In this document: positions 41,320-50,295 of the stretch, in pieces
How the letters are laid out: the number at the start of each line of letters is the position of its first letter
Position numbering within the stretch: the first letter of the stretch is position 1
Assembly (NCBI GenBank): GCA_030263805.2
Contig: CP136010.1
Coordinates: 3,673,001-3,737,000 of the forward strand
Length of the DNA: 64,000 bases
Direction: 5' to 3'
Source: Pseudomonas sp. FeN3W
Lineage (GTDB): Bacteria > Pseudomonadota > Gammaproteobacteria > Pseudomonadales > Pseudomonadaceae
Notes under the pieces: generated by a model
Database searches by the model: none
What the model saw: only the letters and a program-made list of their open reading frames with translations
Told to the model about the DNA's origin: nothing
Translations under genes and position numbers: made by a program

Positions 41320-42507
41320 ATGGCAACGGTAGACCGCTGGCTTCTGCCAGATGGCATCGAAGAGGTGCTGCCGCCGGAGGCGGCGCGTATCGAAACGGCG
41401 CGTCGGCGCGTGCTGGACCTGTTCCAGCGTTGGGGCTACGAGCTGGTCATCACTCCGCACGTGGAGTTTCTCGAGTCATTGCTCACCGGTTCCGGGCAGG
41501 ATCTGGATCTGCGCACCTTCAAGGTCATCGACCCGCTTTCCGGTCGCCAGATGGGGCTGCGGGCCGATATCACGCCACAAGTAGCCCGTGTCGATGCGCA
41601 TACCCTGCGTCGCGAAGGCCCCAGTCGCCTGTGCTATGCCGGAAGTGTGTTGCATGCCAAGCCGCAGGCGCTTTCCACCTCGCGCAGCCCCATCCAGTTG
41701 GGGGCCGAGTTGTATGGTGATGCGTCTGCCGCCAGTGATGTCGAAGTCATCAGTCTGATGCTGGAGATGCTCGAGCTCGCCGATGTGCCGGATGTGCACA
41801 TGGATCTCGGGCATGTCGGCATCTATCGCGGTCTGGCCAAGGCTGCCGGGCTGAGCGGCGAAGCCGAGCAACGGTTGTTCGATGCGCTGCAGCGCAAGGC
41901 GATGGATGAGATTGCCGAGCAGACTGCTGCGCTCGACCCTGCATTGGCCGGCATGTTGCGCGCACTGGCACGGCTGTGCGGTGGGCGGGAAGTGCTCGAC
42001 CAGGCCCGTAGGACGTTGGCGGCTGCTCCTGTCGAAGTGCAGGCCGCGCTGGAAGCGCTGACAGCCATTGCCGATCAGCTGGCGGCGCGTTATCCGGATG
42101 TGCCGCTTTATTTCGATTTGGGCGAGTTGCGTGGCTATCACTACCATACTGGAGTGGTGTTCGCGGTATTCGTACCCGGTGTCGGTCAGTCGATCGCGCA
42201 GGGTGGTCGTTATGACGACATTGGCGCCGACTTCGGTCGCGCACGTCCGGCGACGGGGTTTTCCACCGACCTTAAAACGCTGGTTGGTCTGGGGAATGCT
42301 GATCTTTCGGCGCCTGTGTCAGGTGTTTGGGCGCCGCAAGACGGCGAGCCGGGTTTGTGGGATGCGGTCCGTCAGTTGCGCCGACAGGGCGAACGCGTGG
42401 TGCAAGCCCTTGATGGGCAGTCGCGAGCCGATGCCGCGCAGCTGGGCTGCGATCGGCAATTGCTATTGAAGGATGGTGTCTGGGCGGTGGCTTCGCTGGC
42501 GTCCTGA
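41320..42507 (+). CDS. hisZ: ATP phosphoribosyltransferase regulatory subunit
   Basis: HisZ is a class-II histidyl-tRNA-synthetase-like protein that pairs with short-form HisG and confers histidine feedback control on the first step of histidine synthesis. The protein has 395 residues from the ATG at 41320, beginning ATVDRWLLPDGIEEVLPPEA as in Pseudomonas homologues; a GTG at 41308 would add four residues. HisRS-like motif 2 region: RADITPQVARVDAHTLRREG and RLCYAGSVLHAKPQ; motif 3 region: GGRYDDIGADFGRARPATGF. hisG is not in the window. purA follows 87 bp downstream in the same direction, the usual arrangement. Confidence 0.96.
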   Translation: MATVDRWLLPDGIEEVLPPEAARIETARRRVLDLFQRWGYELVITPHVEFLESLLTGSGQDLDLRTFKVIDPLSGRQMGLRADITPQVARVDAHTLRREGPSRLCYAGSVLHAKPQALSTSRSPIQLGAELYGDASAASDVEVISLMLEMLELADVPDVHMDLGHVGIYRGLAKAAGLSGEAEQRLFDALQRKAMDEIAEQTAALDPALAGMLRALARLCGGREVLDQARRTLAAAPVEVQAALEALTAIADQLAARYPDVPLYFDLGELRGYHYHTGVVFAVFVPGVGQSIAQGGRYDDIGADFGRARPATGFSTDLKTLVGLGNADLSAPVSGVWAPQDGEPGLWDAVRQLRRQGERVVQALDGQSRADAAQLGCDRQLLLKDGVWAVASLAS

Positions 42508-42594
42508 TGGTTGTGGCGCCGCGCTGCGGCGCTGGCCTGGTTTCGATTATCGCCGGTTGCGACCGGCATGCTTCGCCGAAGAGGACAGAGGGTT

Positions 42595-43890
42595 ATGGGT
42601 AAGAACGTCGTGGTCCTGGGCACCCAATGGGGTGATGAGGGCAAGGGCAAGATCGTCGATCTGCTGACCGATCAGGCGGCTGCGGTCGTGCGTTACCAGG
42701 GCGGCCACAATGCCGGGCATACCTTGGTCATCGACGGTGAGAAGACCGTGCTGCACCTGATTCCGTCCGGCATCCTGCGTGACAATGTGCAGTGTCTGAT
42801 CGGTAATGGCGTGGTGGTCGCTCCCGACGCATTGCTGCGTGAAATCACCAAGCTGGAAGAAAAGGGCGTGCCGGTACGCGAGCGCCTGCGCATCAGTCCA
42901 TCCTGTACGCTGATCCTGCCCTACCACGTGGCGCTGGACCAGGCGCGCGAGGCTTCGCGCTCGGAAGGCAAGATCGGCACGACGGGTCGTGGCATTGGCC
43001 CGGCTTACGAGGACAAGGTTGCGCGTCGCGGTCTGCGCATTGCTGACCTGTTCAACCCGGAGCGCTTCGCGGTCAAGCTGCGCGAGCTGCTGGAATACCA
43101 CAACTTCGTGCTGCAGAACTTCTACAAGGTCGAGCCGGTTGATTTCCAGAAGACCCTGGATGAGGCGCTTGGCTACGCGGAAATCCTCAAGCCGTTGATC
43201 ACCGATGTCACTGCCCGCCTGCACGAGCTGCGCAAGCAGGGTGCCTGCATCATGTTCGAGGGTGCGCAGGGCTCGCTGCTGGACATCGACCATGGCACCT
43301 ATCCCTACGTCACCAGCTCCAGCACCACTGCCGGCGGCACTGCCACCGGTTCGGGCTTCGGTCCGCTGTATCTGGATTACATCCTCGGTATCACCAAGGC
43401 CTACACCACGCGCGTGGGTTCCGGTCCGTTCCCCACCGAGCTGTTCGATGATATCGGTGCTCGCCTGGCCGAGCGCGGTCACGAGTTCGGTTCCACTACC
43501 GGTCGTGCGCGCCGCTGTGGCTGGTTCGATGCGGTGATCCTGCGTCGTGCCATCGAGATCAACAGCATATCCGGCATCTGCCTGACCAAGCTCGACGTGC
43601 TCGACGGCCTGGAAACCATTCGCATCTGTGTTGGTTACAAGGATAGTAGCGGCGATGTTCTGGTTGATGCGCCGACCGATGCGGACAGCTATGACGGCCT
43701 GCAGCCGGTATACGAAGAGATGCCGGGCTGGAGCGAGTCGACCGTTGGTGCGAAGACCCTCGATGAGCTGCCCGCCAATGCGCGTGCGTACATCAAGCGC
43801 CTCGAGGAGTTGGTCGAGGCGCCGGTGGATATCATCTCTACCGGTCCGGATCGCAACGAAACCATCGTGCTGCGCCATCCGTACGCCTGA
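42595..43890 (+). CDS. purA: Adenylosuccinate synthetase
   Basis: PurA makes adenylosuccinate from IMP, Asp and GTP on the way to AMP. The protein has 431 residues from the ATG at 42595. The start and P-loop read NVVVLGTQWGDEGKGKIVDL. IMP-binding and catalytic segments: RYQGGHNAGHTLVIDGEKTV, TTGRGIGPAYEDKVARRGLR, MFEGAQGSLLDIDHGTYPYV and EFGSTTGRARRCGWFDAVIL. The base-recognition motif near the C-terminus is GLETIRICVGYKDSSG. A strong terminator follows at 43911. The upstream frame to 42511 lacks conservation and a ribosome-binding site. Confidence 0.98.
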   Translation: MGKNVVVLGTQWGDEGKGKIVDLLTDQAAAVVRYQGGHNAGHTLVIDGEKTVLHLIPSGILRDNVQCLIGNGVVVAPDALLREITKLEEKGVPVRERLRISPSCTLILPYHVALDQAREASRSEGKIGTTGRGIGPAYEDKVARRGLRIADLFNPERFAVKLRELLEYHNFVLQNFYKVEPVDFQKTLDEALGYAEILKPLITDVTARLHELRKQGACIMFEGAQGSLLDIDHGTYPYVTSSSTTAGGTATGSGFGPLYLDYILGITKAYTTRVGSGPFPTELFDDIGARLAERGHEFGSTTGRARRCGWFDAVILRRAIEINSISGICLTKLDVLDGLETIRICVGYKDSSGDVLVDAPTDADSYDGLQPVYEEMPGWSESTVGAKTLDELPANARAYIKRLEELVEAPVDIISTGPDRNETIVLRHPYA

Positions 43891-43910
43891 TAAAGGCTGC
43901 CGGGTACAAA

Positions 43911-43937
43911 AAGACCGCCTCCGGGCGGTCTTCTTTT
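43911..43937 (+). terminator. Rho-independent terminator of purA
   Basis: AAGACCGCC (43911-43919), TCCG loop, GGCGGTCTT (43924-43932), then CTTTT. Confidence 0.92.
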
Positions 43938-43991
43938 ATCTGGCATGGTCGGCTATCAGGAGGGGTGTTCGGCCAGTTGGTCGCCGAAACG

Positions 43992-44021
43992 AAAAAAACC
44001 GAGCCAGGGGCTCGGTTTTTT
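43992..44021 (-). terminator. Terminator of the tRNA-Leu pair
   Basis: CCGAGCC (43999-44005), AGG loop, GGCTCGG (44009-44015), flanked by A7 on the left and T6 on the right, so it can act in both directions. Read on the minus strand it lies 10 bp after the second tRNA. Confidence 0.88.
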
Positions 44022-44030
44022 CTTGAAGAG

Positions 44031-44117
44031 TGGTGCCCAGGAGAAGACTCGAACTTCCACGGTGTTGCCACCGCTAGGACCTGAACCTAGTGCGTCTACC
44101 AATTCCGCCACCTGGGC
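44031..44117 (-). tRNA. tRNA-Leu (anticodon CAG), downstream copy
   Basis: On the minus strand an 87-nt class II tRNA is read from GCCCAGG to the matching CCTGGGC-A-CCA. The D-arm is GGCGGAATTGGTAGACGC, the anticodon loop TTCAGGT gives CAG, the long variable arm contains GGTGGCAACACC, and the T-loop is GTTCGAGTC. CCA is encoded. Identical to the copy at 44232. Confidence 0.97.
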
Positions 44118-44231
44118 ACATTGCGATGATCGCTCATCGACTTTTGCCATTTCACCGATCGGATCGGTCGAAGTTGGCTTCTTCGTCTTGCATGAGACTC
44201 GCCAAGTCACAGCGGGTTTCATTTGAATAAG

Positions 44232-44318
44232 TGGTGCCCAGGAGAAGACTCGAACTTCCACGGTGTTGCCACCGCTAGGACCTGAACCTAGTGCGTCTAC
44301 CAATTCCGCCACCTGGGC
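44232..44318 (-). tRNA. tRNA-Leu (anticodon CAG), promoter-proximal copy
   Basis: This is an identical 87-nt tRNA-Leu(CAG), read first from the promoter at 44382-44410; 114 bp separate the two mature sequences. It reads CUG codons, the dominant Leu codon in this GC-rich genome, which fits the need for more than one copy. Confidence 0.97.
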
Positions 44319-44381
44319 ACGAGAAACGATGATACTAAGCCGTTTCCGTGTTACAACGTCTGCCAGACATTGTGGGCGCGA

Positions 44382-44410
44382 ACTATACGGCTGAGGTTTG
44401 GCCTTGTAAA
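44382..44410 (-). promoter_or_regulatory. Sigma-70 promoter of the tRNA-Leu pair
   Basis: On the minus strand, TTTACA (44405-44410) and TATAGT (44382-44387) are separated by 17 bp, followed by GC-rich CGCGCCC, a stringent-type discriminator. It stands 64 bp upstream of the first tRNA. Confidence 0.85.
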
Positions 44411-44522
44411 CCCCTGATGGCGAAAAATAATTCGCATGAAAGCTGCCGTCCGGCGGCGATTCGCGCTTCAATAGAAAAAGGGCGTTCTGCCTCTATAAAT
44501 GAATGAAAGGTGACATCTCTTA

Positions 44523-47027
44523 ATGGCCGATTGGCAATCCCTCGACCCCGAGGCCGCTCGTGAAGCGGAAAAGTACGAAAACCCTATTCCCAGTCGTGAG
44601 CTGATTCTTCAGCATCTCGGCGAACGTGGCTCACCAGCTGCCCGCGAAGAGTTGGTCGAAGAGTTCGGGCTGCAGTCCGACGAAGATATCGAAGCGCTGC
44701 GTCGCCGTCTGCGCGCGATGGAGCGCGACGGCCAGCTGATCTACACCCGGCGCGGCACCTATGCCCCGGTGGACAAGCTGGATCTGGTCTGTGGTCGTGT
44801 CAGTGGCCATCGTGACGGTTTTGGATTCCTCGTCCCCGACGATGGCAGCGACGATCTGTTCCTCAGCCCGGCGCAGATGCGCCTGGTGTTCGATGGTGAC
44901 CGCTGCCTGGCGCGCGTTGCCGGCCTCGATCGCCGTGGGCGCCGCGAGGGCGCCATCGTCGAGGTGATCAGCCGTGCCCACGAGAGCATCGTGGGTCGTT
45001 ATCACATCGAAAGCGATGTCGGCTTCGTCATTCCGGACAACCCCAAGATCCAGCAAGAAGTGCTGGTCACGCCCGGGCGGGCGCTCGACGCCAAGCCGGG
45101 GCAGTTCGTCGAGGTCAAGATCACTCACTGGCCCACCCAGCGCTTCCAGCCGCAGGGCGACATTGTCGAGGTGATCGGCAACTACATGGCGCCGGGCATG
45201 GAAATCGATGTGGCGCTGCGCAGCTTCGACATCCCCCACGTCTGGCCGCAGGCGGTGCTCAAGGAGGCGGCCCGGTTCAAGCCCGAGGTGGAGGAGAAGG
45301 ACAAGCACAAGCGTGTCGACCTGCGGCATCTGCCGTTTGTAACCATCGACGGCGAGGACGCGCGGGACTTCGACGACGCGGTCTATTGCGAGAAGCCCGG
45401 CGGCTGGAAGCTGCTCACCGGCGGCTTCCGCCTGTACGTCGCCATCGCCGACGTCTCGCATTACGTCAAGGTCGGCTCGGCGCTGGACAAGGAAGCCGAG
45501 CTGCGCGGCAACTCGGTGTACTTCCCCGAGCGGGTGGTGCCGATGCTGCCCGAGGAGCTGTCCAACGGCCTGTGTTCGCTGAACCCGCATGTGGATCGCC
45601 TGGCGATGGTCTGTGAGATCACCCTGAACAAGTCGGGCAAGATGACCGACTACCAGTTCTACGAGGCGGTGATTCATTCCCATGCGCGACTGACCTACAA
45701 CAAGGTCAGTACGATGCTGGAACAGCCCAAGTCCGCCGAAGGCAAGCGCCTGGGCGGCGAGTACGCAGAAGTGCTGCCGCATCTCAAGCAGCTCTATTCG
45801 CTGTACAAGGTGCTGCTCAAGGCGCGTCATACCCGTGGCGCGATCGATTTCGAGACCCAGGAAACGCGCATCGTCTTCGGTGGCGACCGCAAGATCGCCG
45901 AGATCAAGCCGACCGAGCGCAACGACGCACACAAGCTGATCGAGGAGTGCATGCTCTGCGCCAACGTCGCCACGGCGGCGTTCCTGCAGAAGCATGAGAT
46001 TCCAGCGCTTTATCGTGTCCACGATGCGCCGCCACTGGAGCGCCAGGAAAAGCTGCGCGCCTTTCTCGGTGAGCTGGGGCTCTCGTTGCACAAGGGCAAG
46101 GAAGGTCCGACGCCGAAGGATTACCAAGCGCTGCTTGAGCAGATTCAGGGGCGTCCGGATTTTCATGTGATTCAGACGGTCATGCTGCGTTCGCTGAGTC
46201 AGGCGGTATACAGCGCCGAGAACAATGGTCACTTCGGTCTGAACTACGAGGCTTACGCCCACTTCACCTCGCCGATCCGGCGTTATCCCGATCTGTTGGT
46301 GCATCGCGCCATTCGTAGTGTCATCCGCTCCCGTCGCGACACGCCGCATGTTCGCCGCGAAGGCGCCACCAGCATGCCCAAGGCGCGTATCTATCCGTAC
46401 GATGAAGCTGCGCTGGAGCAACTGGGCGAACAGTGCTCGATGACCGAGCGCCGTGCCGACGAGGCTACCCGCGACGTCACCAACTGGCTCAAGTGCGAGT
46501 TCATGAAGGATCGCGTCGGAGAGAGCTTCCCCGGTGTGATTACTGCCGTGACTGGTTTCGGCCTGTTCGTCGAACTGACCGACATCTACGTCGAGGGGCT
46601 GGTGCACGTCACGGCGATGCCCGGCGACTACTATCACTTCGATCCGCTGCACCACCGCCTGTCCGGCGAGCGCAGCGGCCGCAGCTTCCGCCTGGGCGAC
46701 AGCGTCGAGGTTCGCGTCATGCGGGTCGATCTGGATGAGCGCAAGATCGATTTCGAGCTGATCGGCGGCGGTACCAAGTCTGCACCGGGGCAGCGTGATG
46801 GTGCGAGTCGCGGGCGCGAGCCGGGCAATGCCGATGTGCGCAAGAGTCGAGAATTGAAGAAGGCGTTGCTGGACGAGGCCAAGGGCAGCAGAAAGGGCAA
46901 GAGTGAGAAGGCCGCGGGCGGGAGCAAGTCGCGATCAGGCTCCGCCAAGCCGAAATCTGCAGCCAGGTCGGGCGGCAAGTCGTCTGGCTCGAGCGGCGGT
47001 GCCAGAAAGCGCAAGGCCAAGTCATGA
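44523..47027 (+). CDS. rnr: Ribonuclease R
   Basis: RNase R is a processive 3'-5' exoribonuclease able to degrade structured RNA. The protein has 834 residues. It has an N-terminal helix-turn-helix region (SRELILQHLGERGSPAAREE), cold-shock domains (GRVSGHRDGFGFLVPDDGSD), the RNB catalytic domain with DGEDARDFDDAVYCEKPGGW (the four metal-binding Asp) and HFTSPIRRYPDLLVHRAIRS, an S1 domain (GESFPGVITAVTGFGLFVEL) and a Lys/Ser-rich basic tail. The ATG at 44523 follows AAAGGTGACA. Its end overlaps rlmB by 4 nt. Confidence 0.98.
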   Translation: MADWQSLDPEAAREAEKYENPIPSRELILQHLGERGSPAAREELVEEFGLQSDEDIEALRRRLRAMERDGQLIYTRRGTYAPVDKLDLVCGRVSGHRDGFGFLVPDDGSDDLFLSPAQMRLVFDGDRCLARVAGLDRRGRREGAIVEVISRAHESIVGRYHIESDVGFVIPDNPKIQQEVLVTPGRALDAKPGQFVEVKITHWPTQRFQPQGDIVEVIGNYMAPGMEIDVALRSFDIPHVWPQAVLKEAARFKPEVEEKDKHKRVDLRHLPFVTIDGEDARDFDDAVYCEKPGGWKLLTGGFRLYVAIADVSHYVKVGSALDKEAELRGNSVYFPERVVPMLPEELSNGLCSLNPHVDRLAMVCEITLNKSGKMTDYQFYEAVIHSHARLTYNKVSTMLEQPKSAEGKRLGGEYAEVLPHLKQLYSLYKVLLKARHTRGAIDFETQETRIVFGGDRKIAEIKPTERNDAHKLIEECMLCANVATAAFLQKHEIPALYRVHDAPPLERQEKLRAFLGELGLSLHKGKEGPTPKDYQALLEQIQGRPDFHVIQTVMLRSLSQAVYSAENNGHFGLNYEAYAHFTSPIRRYPDLLVHRAIRSVIRSRRDTPHVRREGATSMPKARIYPYDEAALEQLGEQCSMTERRADEATRDVTNWLKCEFMKDRVGESFPGVITAVTGFGLFVELTDIYVEGLVHVTAMPGDYYHFDPLHHRLSGERSGRSFRLGDSVEVRVMRVDLDERKIDFELIGGGTKSAPGQRDGASRGREPGNADVRKSRELKKALLDEAKGSRKGKSEKAAGGSKSRSGSAKPKSAARSGGKSSGSSGGARKRKAKS

Positions 47028-47779
47028 GCCAGTTGGAAAAGATCTATGGCCTGCACGCCGTCGAGGCGTTGTTGCGCCATCATCCCAAGCGCGTCAAGCA
47101 GGTCTGGCTGGCGGAGGGGCGCGGCGATCCGCGCGCCCAGACGTTGATCCAGCTGGCTGCTCAGGCGCGCGTGAGTGTCGGGCAGTGTGAGCGGCGGGAG
47201 ATGGACGCTTGGGTCGAGGGCGTGCATCAGGGCGTGGTCGCCGAGGTGAGCCCCAGTCAGGTATGGGGCGAGGCCATGCTCGAAGAGTTGCTCGATCGCG
47301 CGGATGGCCCGCCTCTGCTGTTGGTGCTGGATGGCGTGACGGATCCGCACAACCTTGGTGCCTGTCTGCGTACCGCGGATGCTGCCGGGGCGCTCGCCGT
47401 GATCGTGCCGAAAGACAAGTCGGCCACCCTGAATGCCACCGTGCGCAAGGTTGCCTGCGGCGCGGCGGAAGTGATTCCGCTGGTCGCTGTGACCAACCTT
47501 GCGCGTACGCTGGAGAAGCTGCAACAGCGTGGGTTGTGGGTCGTGGGGACTGCAGGCGAGGCCGAGCAATCGCTCTACGATCAGGATCTCACCGGGCCCA
47601 TCGTGCTTATCATGGGCGCCGAGGGGCGCGGTATGCGGCGCCTGACGCGTGAACACTGCGATTACCTGGTGCGCCTGCCCATGGCTGGTAGTGTCAGCAG
47701 CCTGAACGTCTCTGTGGCTACCGGCGTATGCTTGTTCGAGGCGCTGCGTCAGCGCAAGAGCGCCAAGGTCGCCGGCTGA
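47024..47779 (+). CDS. rlmB: 23S rRNA 2'-O-methyltransferase (Gm2251), SpoU/TrmH family
   Basis: RlmB methylates the ribose of G2251 in the P loop of 23S rRNA. The protein has 251 residues. It has an N-terminal substrate-binding domain (KIYGLHAVEALLRHHPKRVK), then the knotted SPOUT domain with LDGVTDPHNLGACLRTADAA (motif 1), IVLIMGAEGRGMRRLTREHC (motif 2) and LPMAGSVSSLNVSVATGVCL (motif 3, SAM-binding knot). It is translationally coupled to rnr. In P. aeruginosa, rpsF follows; here a hybrid kinase gene intervenes. Confidence 0.97.
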   Translation: MSQLEKIYGLHAVEALLRHHPKRVKQVWLAEGRGDPRAQTLIQLAAQARVSVGQCERREMDAWVEGVHQGVVAEVSPSQVWGEAMLEELLDRADGPPLLLVLDGVTDPHNLGACLRTADAAGALAVIVPKDKSATLNATVRKVACGAAEVIPLVAVTNLARTLEKLQQRGLWVVGTAGEAEQSLYDQDLTGPIVLIMGAEGRGMRRLTREHCDYLVRLPMAGSVSSLNVSVATGVCLFEALRQRKSAKVAG

Positions 47780-47946
47780 AGGCCTGCCCTGGTGATCTGA
47801 AACCGATTGACCTTTTTGTGGTCAATCGGTGTCCAGGCCCGTCCGCGGACAGCGGCTTCTCGTCATTTTTTGCTTGAGGGCTTCGGGTGCTGCCGGAGTC
47901 TTGCTGGGTTAGTTACGCGGCGTCAGGCTCGTACCATGGAGGTTGT

Positions 47947-50115
47947 ATGCAGCAGCGCCCGTCTTTCGAAAGCCTGTTTCGGCTATCCCCGAATGCTTAT
48001 GTCCTGCTTGATCGCGATCTGGTCATTCTGGATGCCAATGCCGCGTACCTGACGCTTACCGGGCGAAAACTGACGGAAATCCAGGGGCAACGCCTGCACG
48101 AGGCCTTCGCTGCCGATCCGCTCAGCCCCGAGATGACCCGAGTGCAAGAGTTGCTCGATTCGTTTGCGCGGGTGCTCAGCCGCAAGGCGGTCGATACGCT
48201 GCCGGTGATTCGTTACTCCATCGCGCGGCAAACGCCGCTTGGTCCTGTTTATGAGGATCGATACTGGAGTGCCACGCACACGCCGATCCTGGATGAGCAG
48301 GGAGAGGTCGTTGCGATTCTGCAGCACACCTCGGACATCACCGAGTTGCAGGCAAGGACGGATTCGTTGAGTCAGGCAGCAGCCGGCCGGCAGCCGGTGC
48401 AGCAGTTGGAGCAGGGCGTGATGTCCCGTGCCAGGCTGCTGCAGTCCGAAGGCGAGCAGCTGCGCCGTCTGTTCGCCCAGGCGCCCGGTTTCGTCTGCTT
48501 TCTGCGTGGCCCTGATCATGTCTATGAGCTGGTCAACGATGCCTATCGGCAGGTCACCGGGCACCGTCAGCTGCTTGGCAAGACGGTTCGCGAGGGGTTG
48601 CCCGAGATCGAGGGACAGGCTTTCATCGGTCTGCTCGACGAGGTCTATCGCACCGGTCAGCCATATGTCGGCAGGCGTGTATCGCTGTTCCTGAGACGAC
48701 AGCCGGACAAAGAACCACAGGAAGCGATTCTGGATTTCGTTCTGCAGCCGATCGTCGAGAACGATGGCAAGGTCATTGGTATCTTCGTTCAAGGGCAGGA
48801 TGTGACCGAGCAGCAGCGCAACGAGACGGAGCTGCGGCGTTATCGCGATGACCTGGAAGAGCTGGTCCGTGAGCGAACCCTGGCGCTGGAGCAAAGCGAA
48901 GCCGAACGGCAGGTGGCCCAGCAGGCGCTGCAGCAAGCTCAGCGGCTGGAGGCAGTGGGCAAGCTGACTGGTGGCATCGCGCACGACTTCAACAACATGC
49001 TGCAGATCATTGGTGGCAACCTGCAGCTGCTGCGGCGCAGCCTCGGCAGTGATCAGACCGCGGCACGTCGCCTGGACTCGGCCGTCAGCGGTGTCGAGAA
49101 GGGCGCGCGTCTGGCATCGCAGCTGCTGGCCTTCGCCAGTCGCCAGCCGTTGTTGCCGCGTCAGGTGCATCTGCCGGAGCTGCTCGAGCAGATGCATGAG
49201 CTGCTCAACGGGGCGCTGGGTTCGGCGGTGCAGCTGGAGCTGGAGGTTCTGGGTGAGCCATGGCCGGTGTTCGCCGATGTCGGCAATCTGCAGAGCGTTG
49301 TGTTGAACCTCGCTTCCAACGCGCGCGATGCGATGGCAGGTAGCGGACGCGTGGTGCTGCGTCTGGAGAATCGCCAGTTGGGCGAAGATGCGCCTGGCGA
49401 CTCGCGAGGCGATTACGTCCTGCTCAGCGTCATCGATGAGGGGGGCGGCATGAGTGACGACGTTCGCGCGCGGGCATTCGAACCCTTCTTTACCACCAAA
49501 CAGGACAGCAATGCGTCCGGTCTCGGCTTGAGCATGGTCTATGGCTTCGTCAAGCAGAGCGGTGGTTTCGTCACGCTGGAGAGCGGCGAGCGTGGTGGCA
49601 CCGCCGTGCATGTGCATCTGCCGCGCTGCGTCGACGACGAGCAGCAACAGGCTTGCGGGGGCGATTCCTCGGCCAGTCCGGTCAAGGTGGTGACGGGCGA
49701 CTCGCGGCCCGCCGATTCGGCGTCAAGCCCGGCGGTAGACGATGCCAGCCTGAAGATCCTCTTCGTCGAGGATGATCCGACCCTACGCATGCTCACCGGC
49801 GAAGTCATGATGGAACTCGGTCATCAGGTCGTCGTCAGCGAAACAGCGGAAGAGGCCCTCGAGGCGCTGGAGCAGCAGCCTTTCGACGTGCTGCTGACGG
49901 ACGTCGGTCTGGCCGGGATGAGCGGGATCGACCTGGCGCGTGAGGCAGGTGCGCGTCACCCGCAGCTATCGCTGGTGATCGCCTCGGGCTATGCGGTCAA
50001 CGCCTCGGATGTGGGGCTCGATCGGCTGCGTACCATGCTCAAGCCGTACGATATCCACCAGGTTCGCGAGCTGCTCGACGGGATTCGCACTGAGCGTGCG
50101 GCGCTGCGCAACTGA
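47947..50115 (+). CDS. Hybrid sensor histidine kinase, PAS-PAS-HisKA-HATPase-REC, soluble
   Basis: This 722-residue kinase has no membrane segment. It has two PAS domains (about 1-130 and 165-300, each followed by a PAC-like strand such as AILQHTSDITELQA), a coiled coil, a HisKA domain with the phospho-acceptor in LTGGIAHDFNNMLQ (His346), an HATPase domain (N box SNARDAMAGSG, G1 VIDEGGGMSDDVRARAF, G2 SNASGLGLSMVYGFV) and a C-terminal receiver (about 602-715, acidic pair FVEDD, acceptor Asp652 in LLTDVGL, conserved Lys in MLKPYD). This layout resembles cytosolic light- or redox-responsive kinases, but the first PAS lacks the LOV NCRFLQ motif. The ATG at 47947 follows GGAGGTTGT. It is inserted between rlmB and rpsF. 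The partner regulator is unknown. Confidence 0.9.
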   Translation: MQQRPSFESLFRLSPNAYVLLDRDLVILDANAAYLTLTGRKLTEIQGQRLHEAFAADPLSPEMTRVQELLDSFARVLSRKAVDTLPVIRYSIARQTPLGPVYEDRYWSATHTPILDEQGEVVAILQHTSDITELQARTDSLSQAAAGRQPVQQLEQGVMSRARLLQSEGEQLRRLFAQAPGFVCFLRGPDHVYELVNDAYRQVTGHRQLLGKTVREGLPEIEGQAFIGLLDEVYRTGQPYVGRRVSLFLRRQPDKEPQEAILDFVLQPIVENDGKVIGIFVQGQDVTEQQRNETELRRYRDDLEELVRERTLALEQSEAERQVAQQALQQAQRLEAVGKLTGGIAHDFNNMLQIIGGNLQLLRRSLGSDQTAARRLDSAVSGVEKGARLASQLLAFASRQPLLPRQVHLPELLEQMHELLNGALGSAVQLELEVLGEPWPVFADVGNLQSVVLNLASNARDAMAGSGRVVLRLENRQLGEDAPGDSRGDYVLLSVIDEGGGMSDDVRARAFEPFFTTKQDSNASGLGLSMVYGFVKQSGGFVTLESGERGGTAVHVHLPRCVDDEQQQACGGDSSASPVKVVTGDSRPADSASSPAVDDASLKILFVEDDPTLRMLTGEVMMELGHQVVVSETAEEALEALEQQPFDVLLTDVGLAGMSGIDLAREAGARHPQLSLVIASGYAVNASDVGLDRLRTMLKPYDIHQVRELLDGIRTERAALRN

Positions 50116-50150
50116 ATGTCTCATGCTGGTTAAATATTCACCAGTTCGCC

Positions 50151-50179
50151 TTGCGCCGCTGTCGGCCCTTCTCTAGAAT
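50151..50179 (+). promoter_or_regulatory. Sigma-70 promoter of the rpsF ribosomal-protein operon
   Basis: TTGCGC (50151-50156) and TAGAAT (50174-50179) are separated by exactly 17 bp, about 117 bp upstream of rpsF, leaving a leader long enough for S6:S18 autoregulation. Confidence 0.75.
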
Positions 50180-50295
50180 GGCGCCCCTTGCCTGGATGGC
50201 AGGCGTTTGCGCGCCTACCTGCAAGTCAAGAAAACAAGTCATTCACTCCTTGCCTGACCGCTTTGTCGGCAGGCTGCAACCCGTAAGGAGCAATT

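Noticed and set aside
43956..44471. 171-aa minus-strand frame with repeated VAELVDALGSGPSGGNTVEV segments
   Set aside because: The repeats are translations of the two identical tRNA-Leu genes, a well-known spurious protein annotation.
44631..46655. 674-aa minus-strand open frame opposite rnr
   Set aside because: The composition is that of an antisense shadow in GC-rich DNA, with no family pattern, and rnr is certain.
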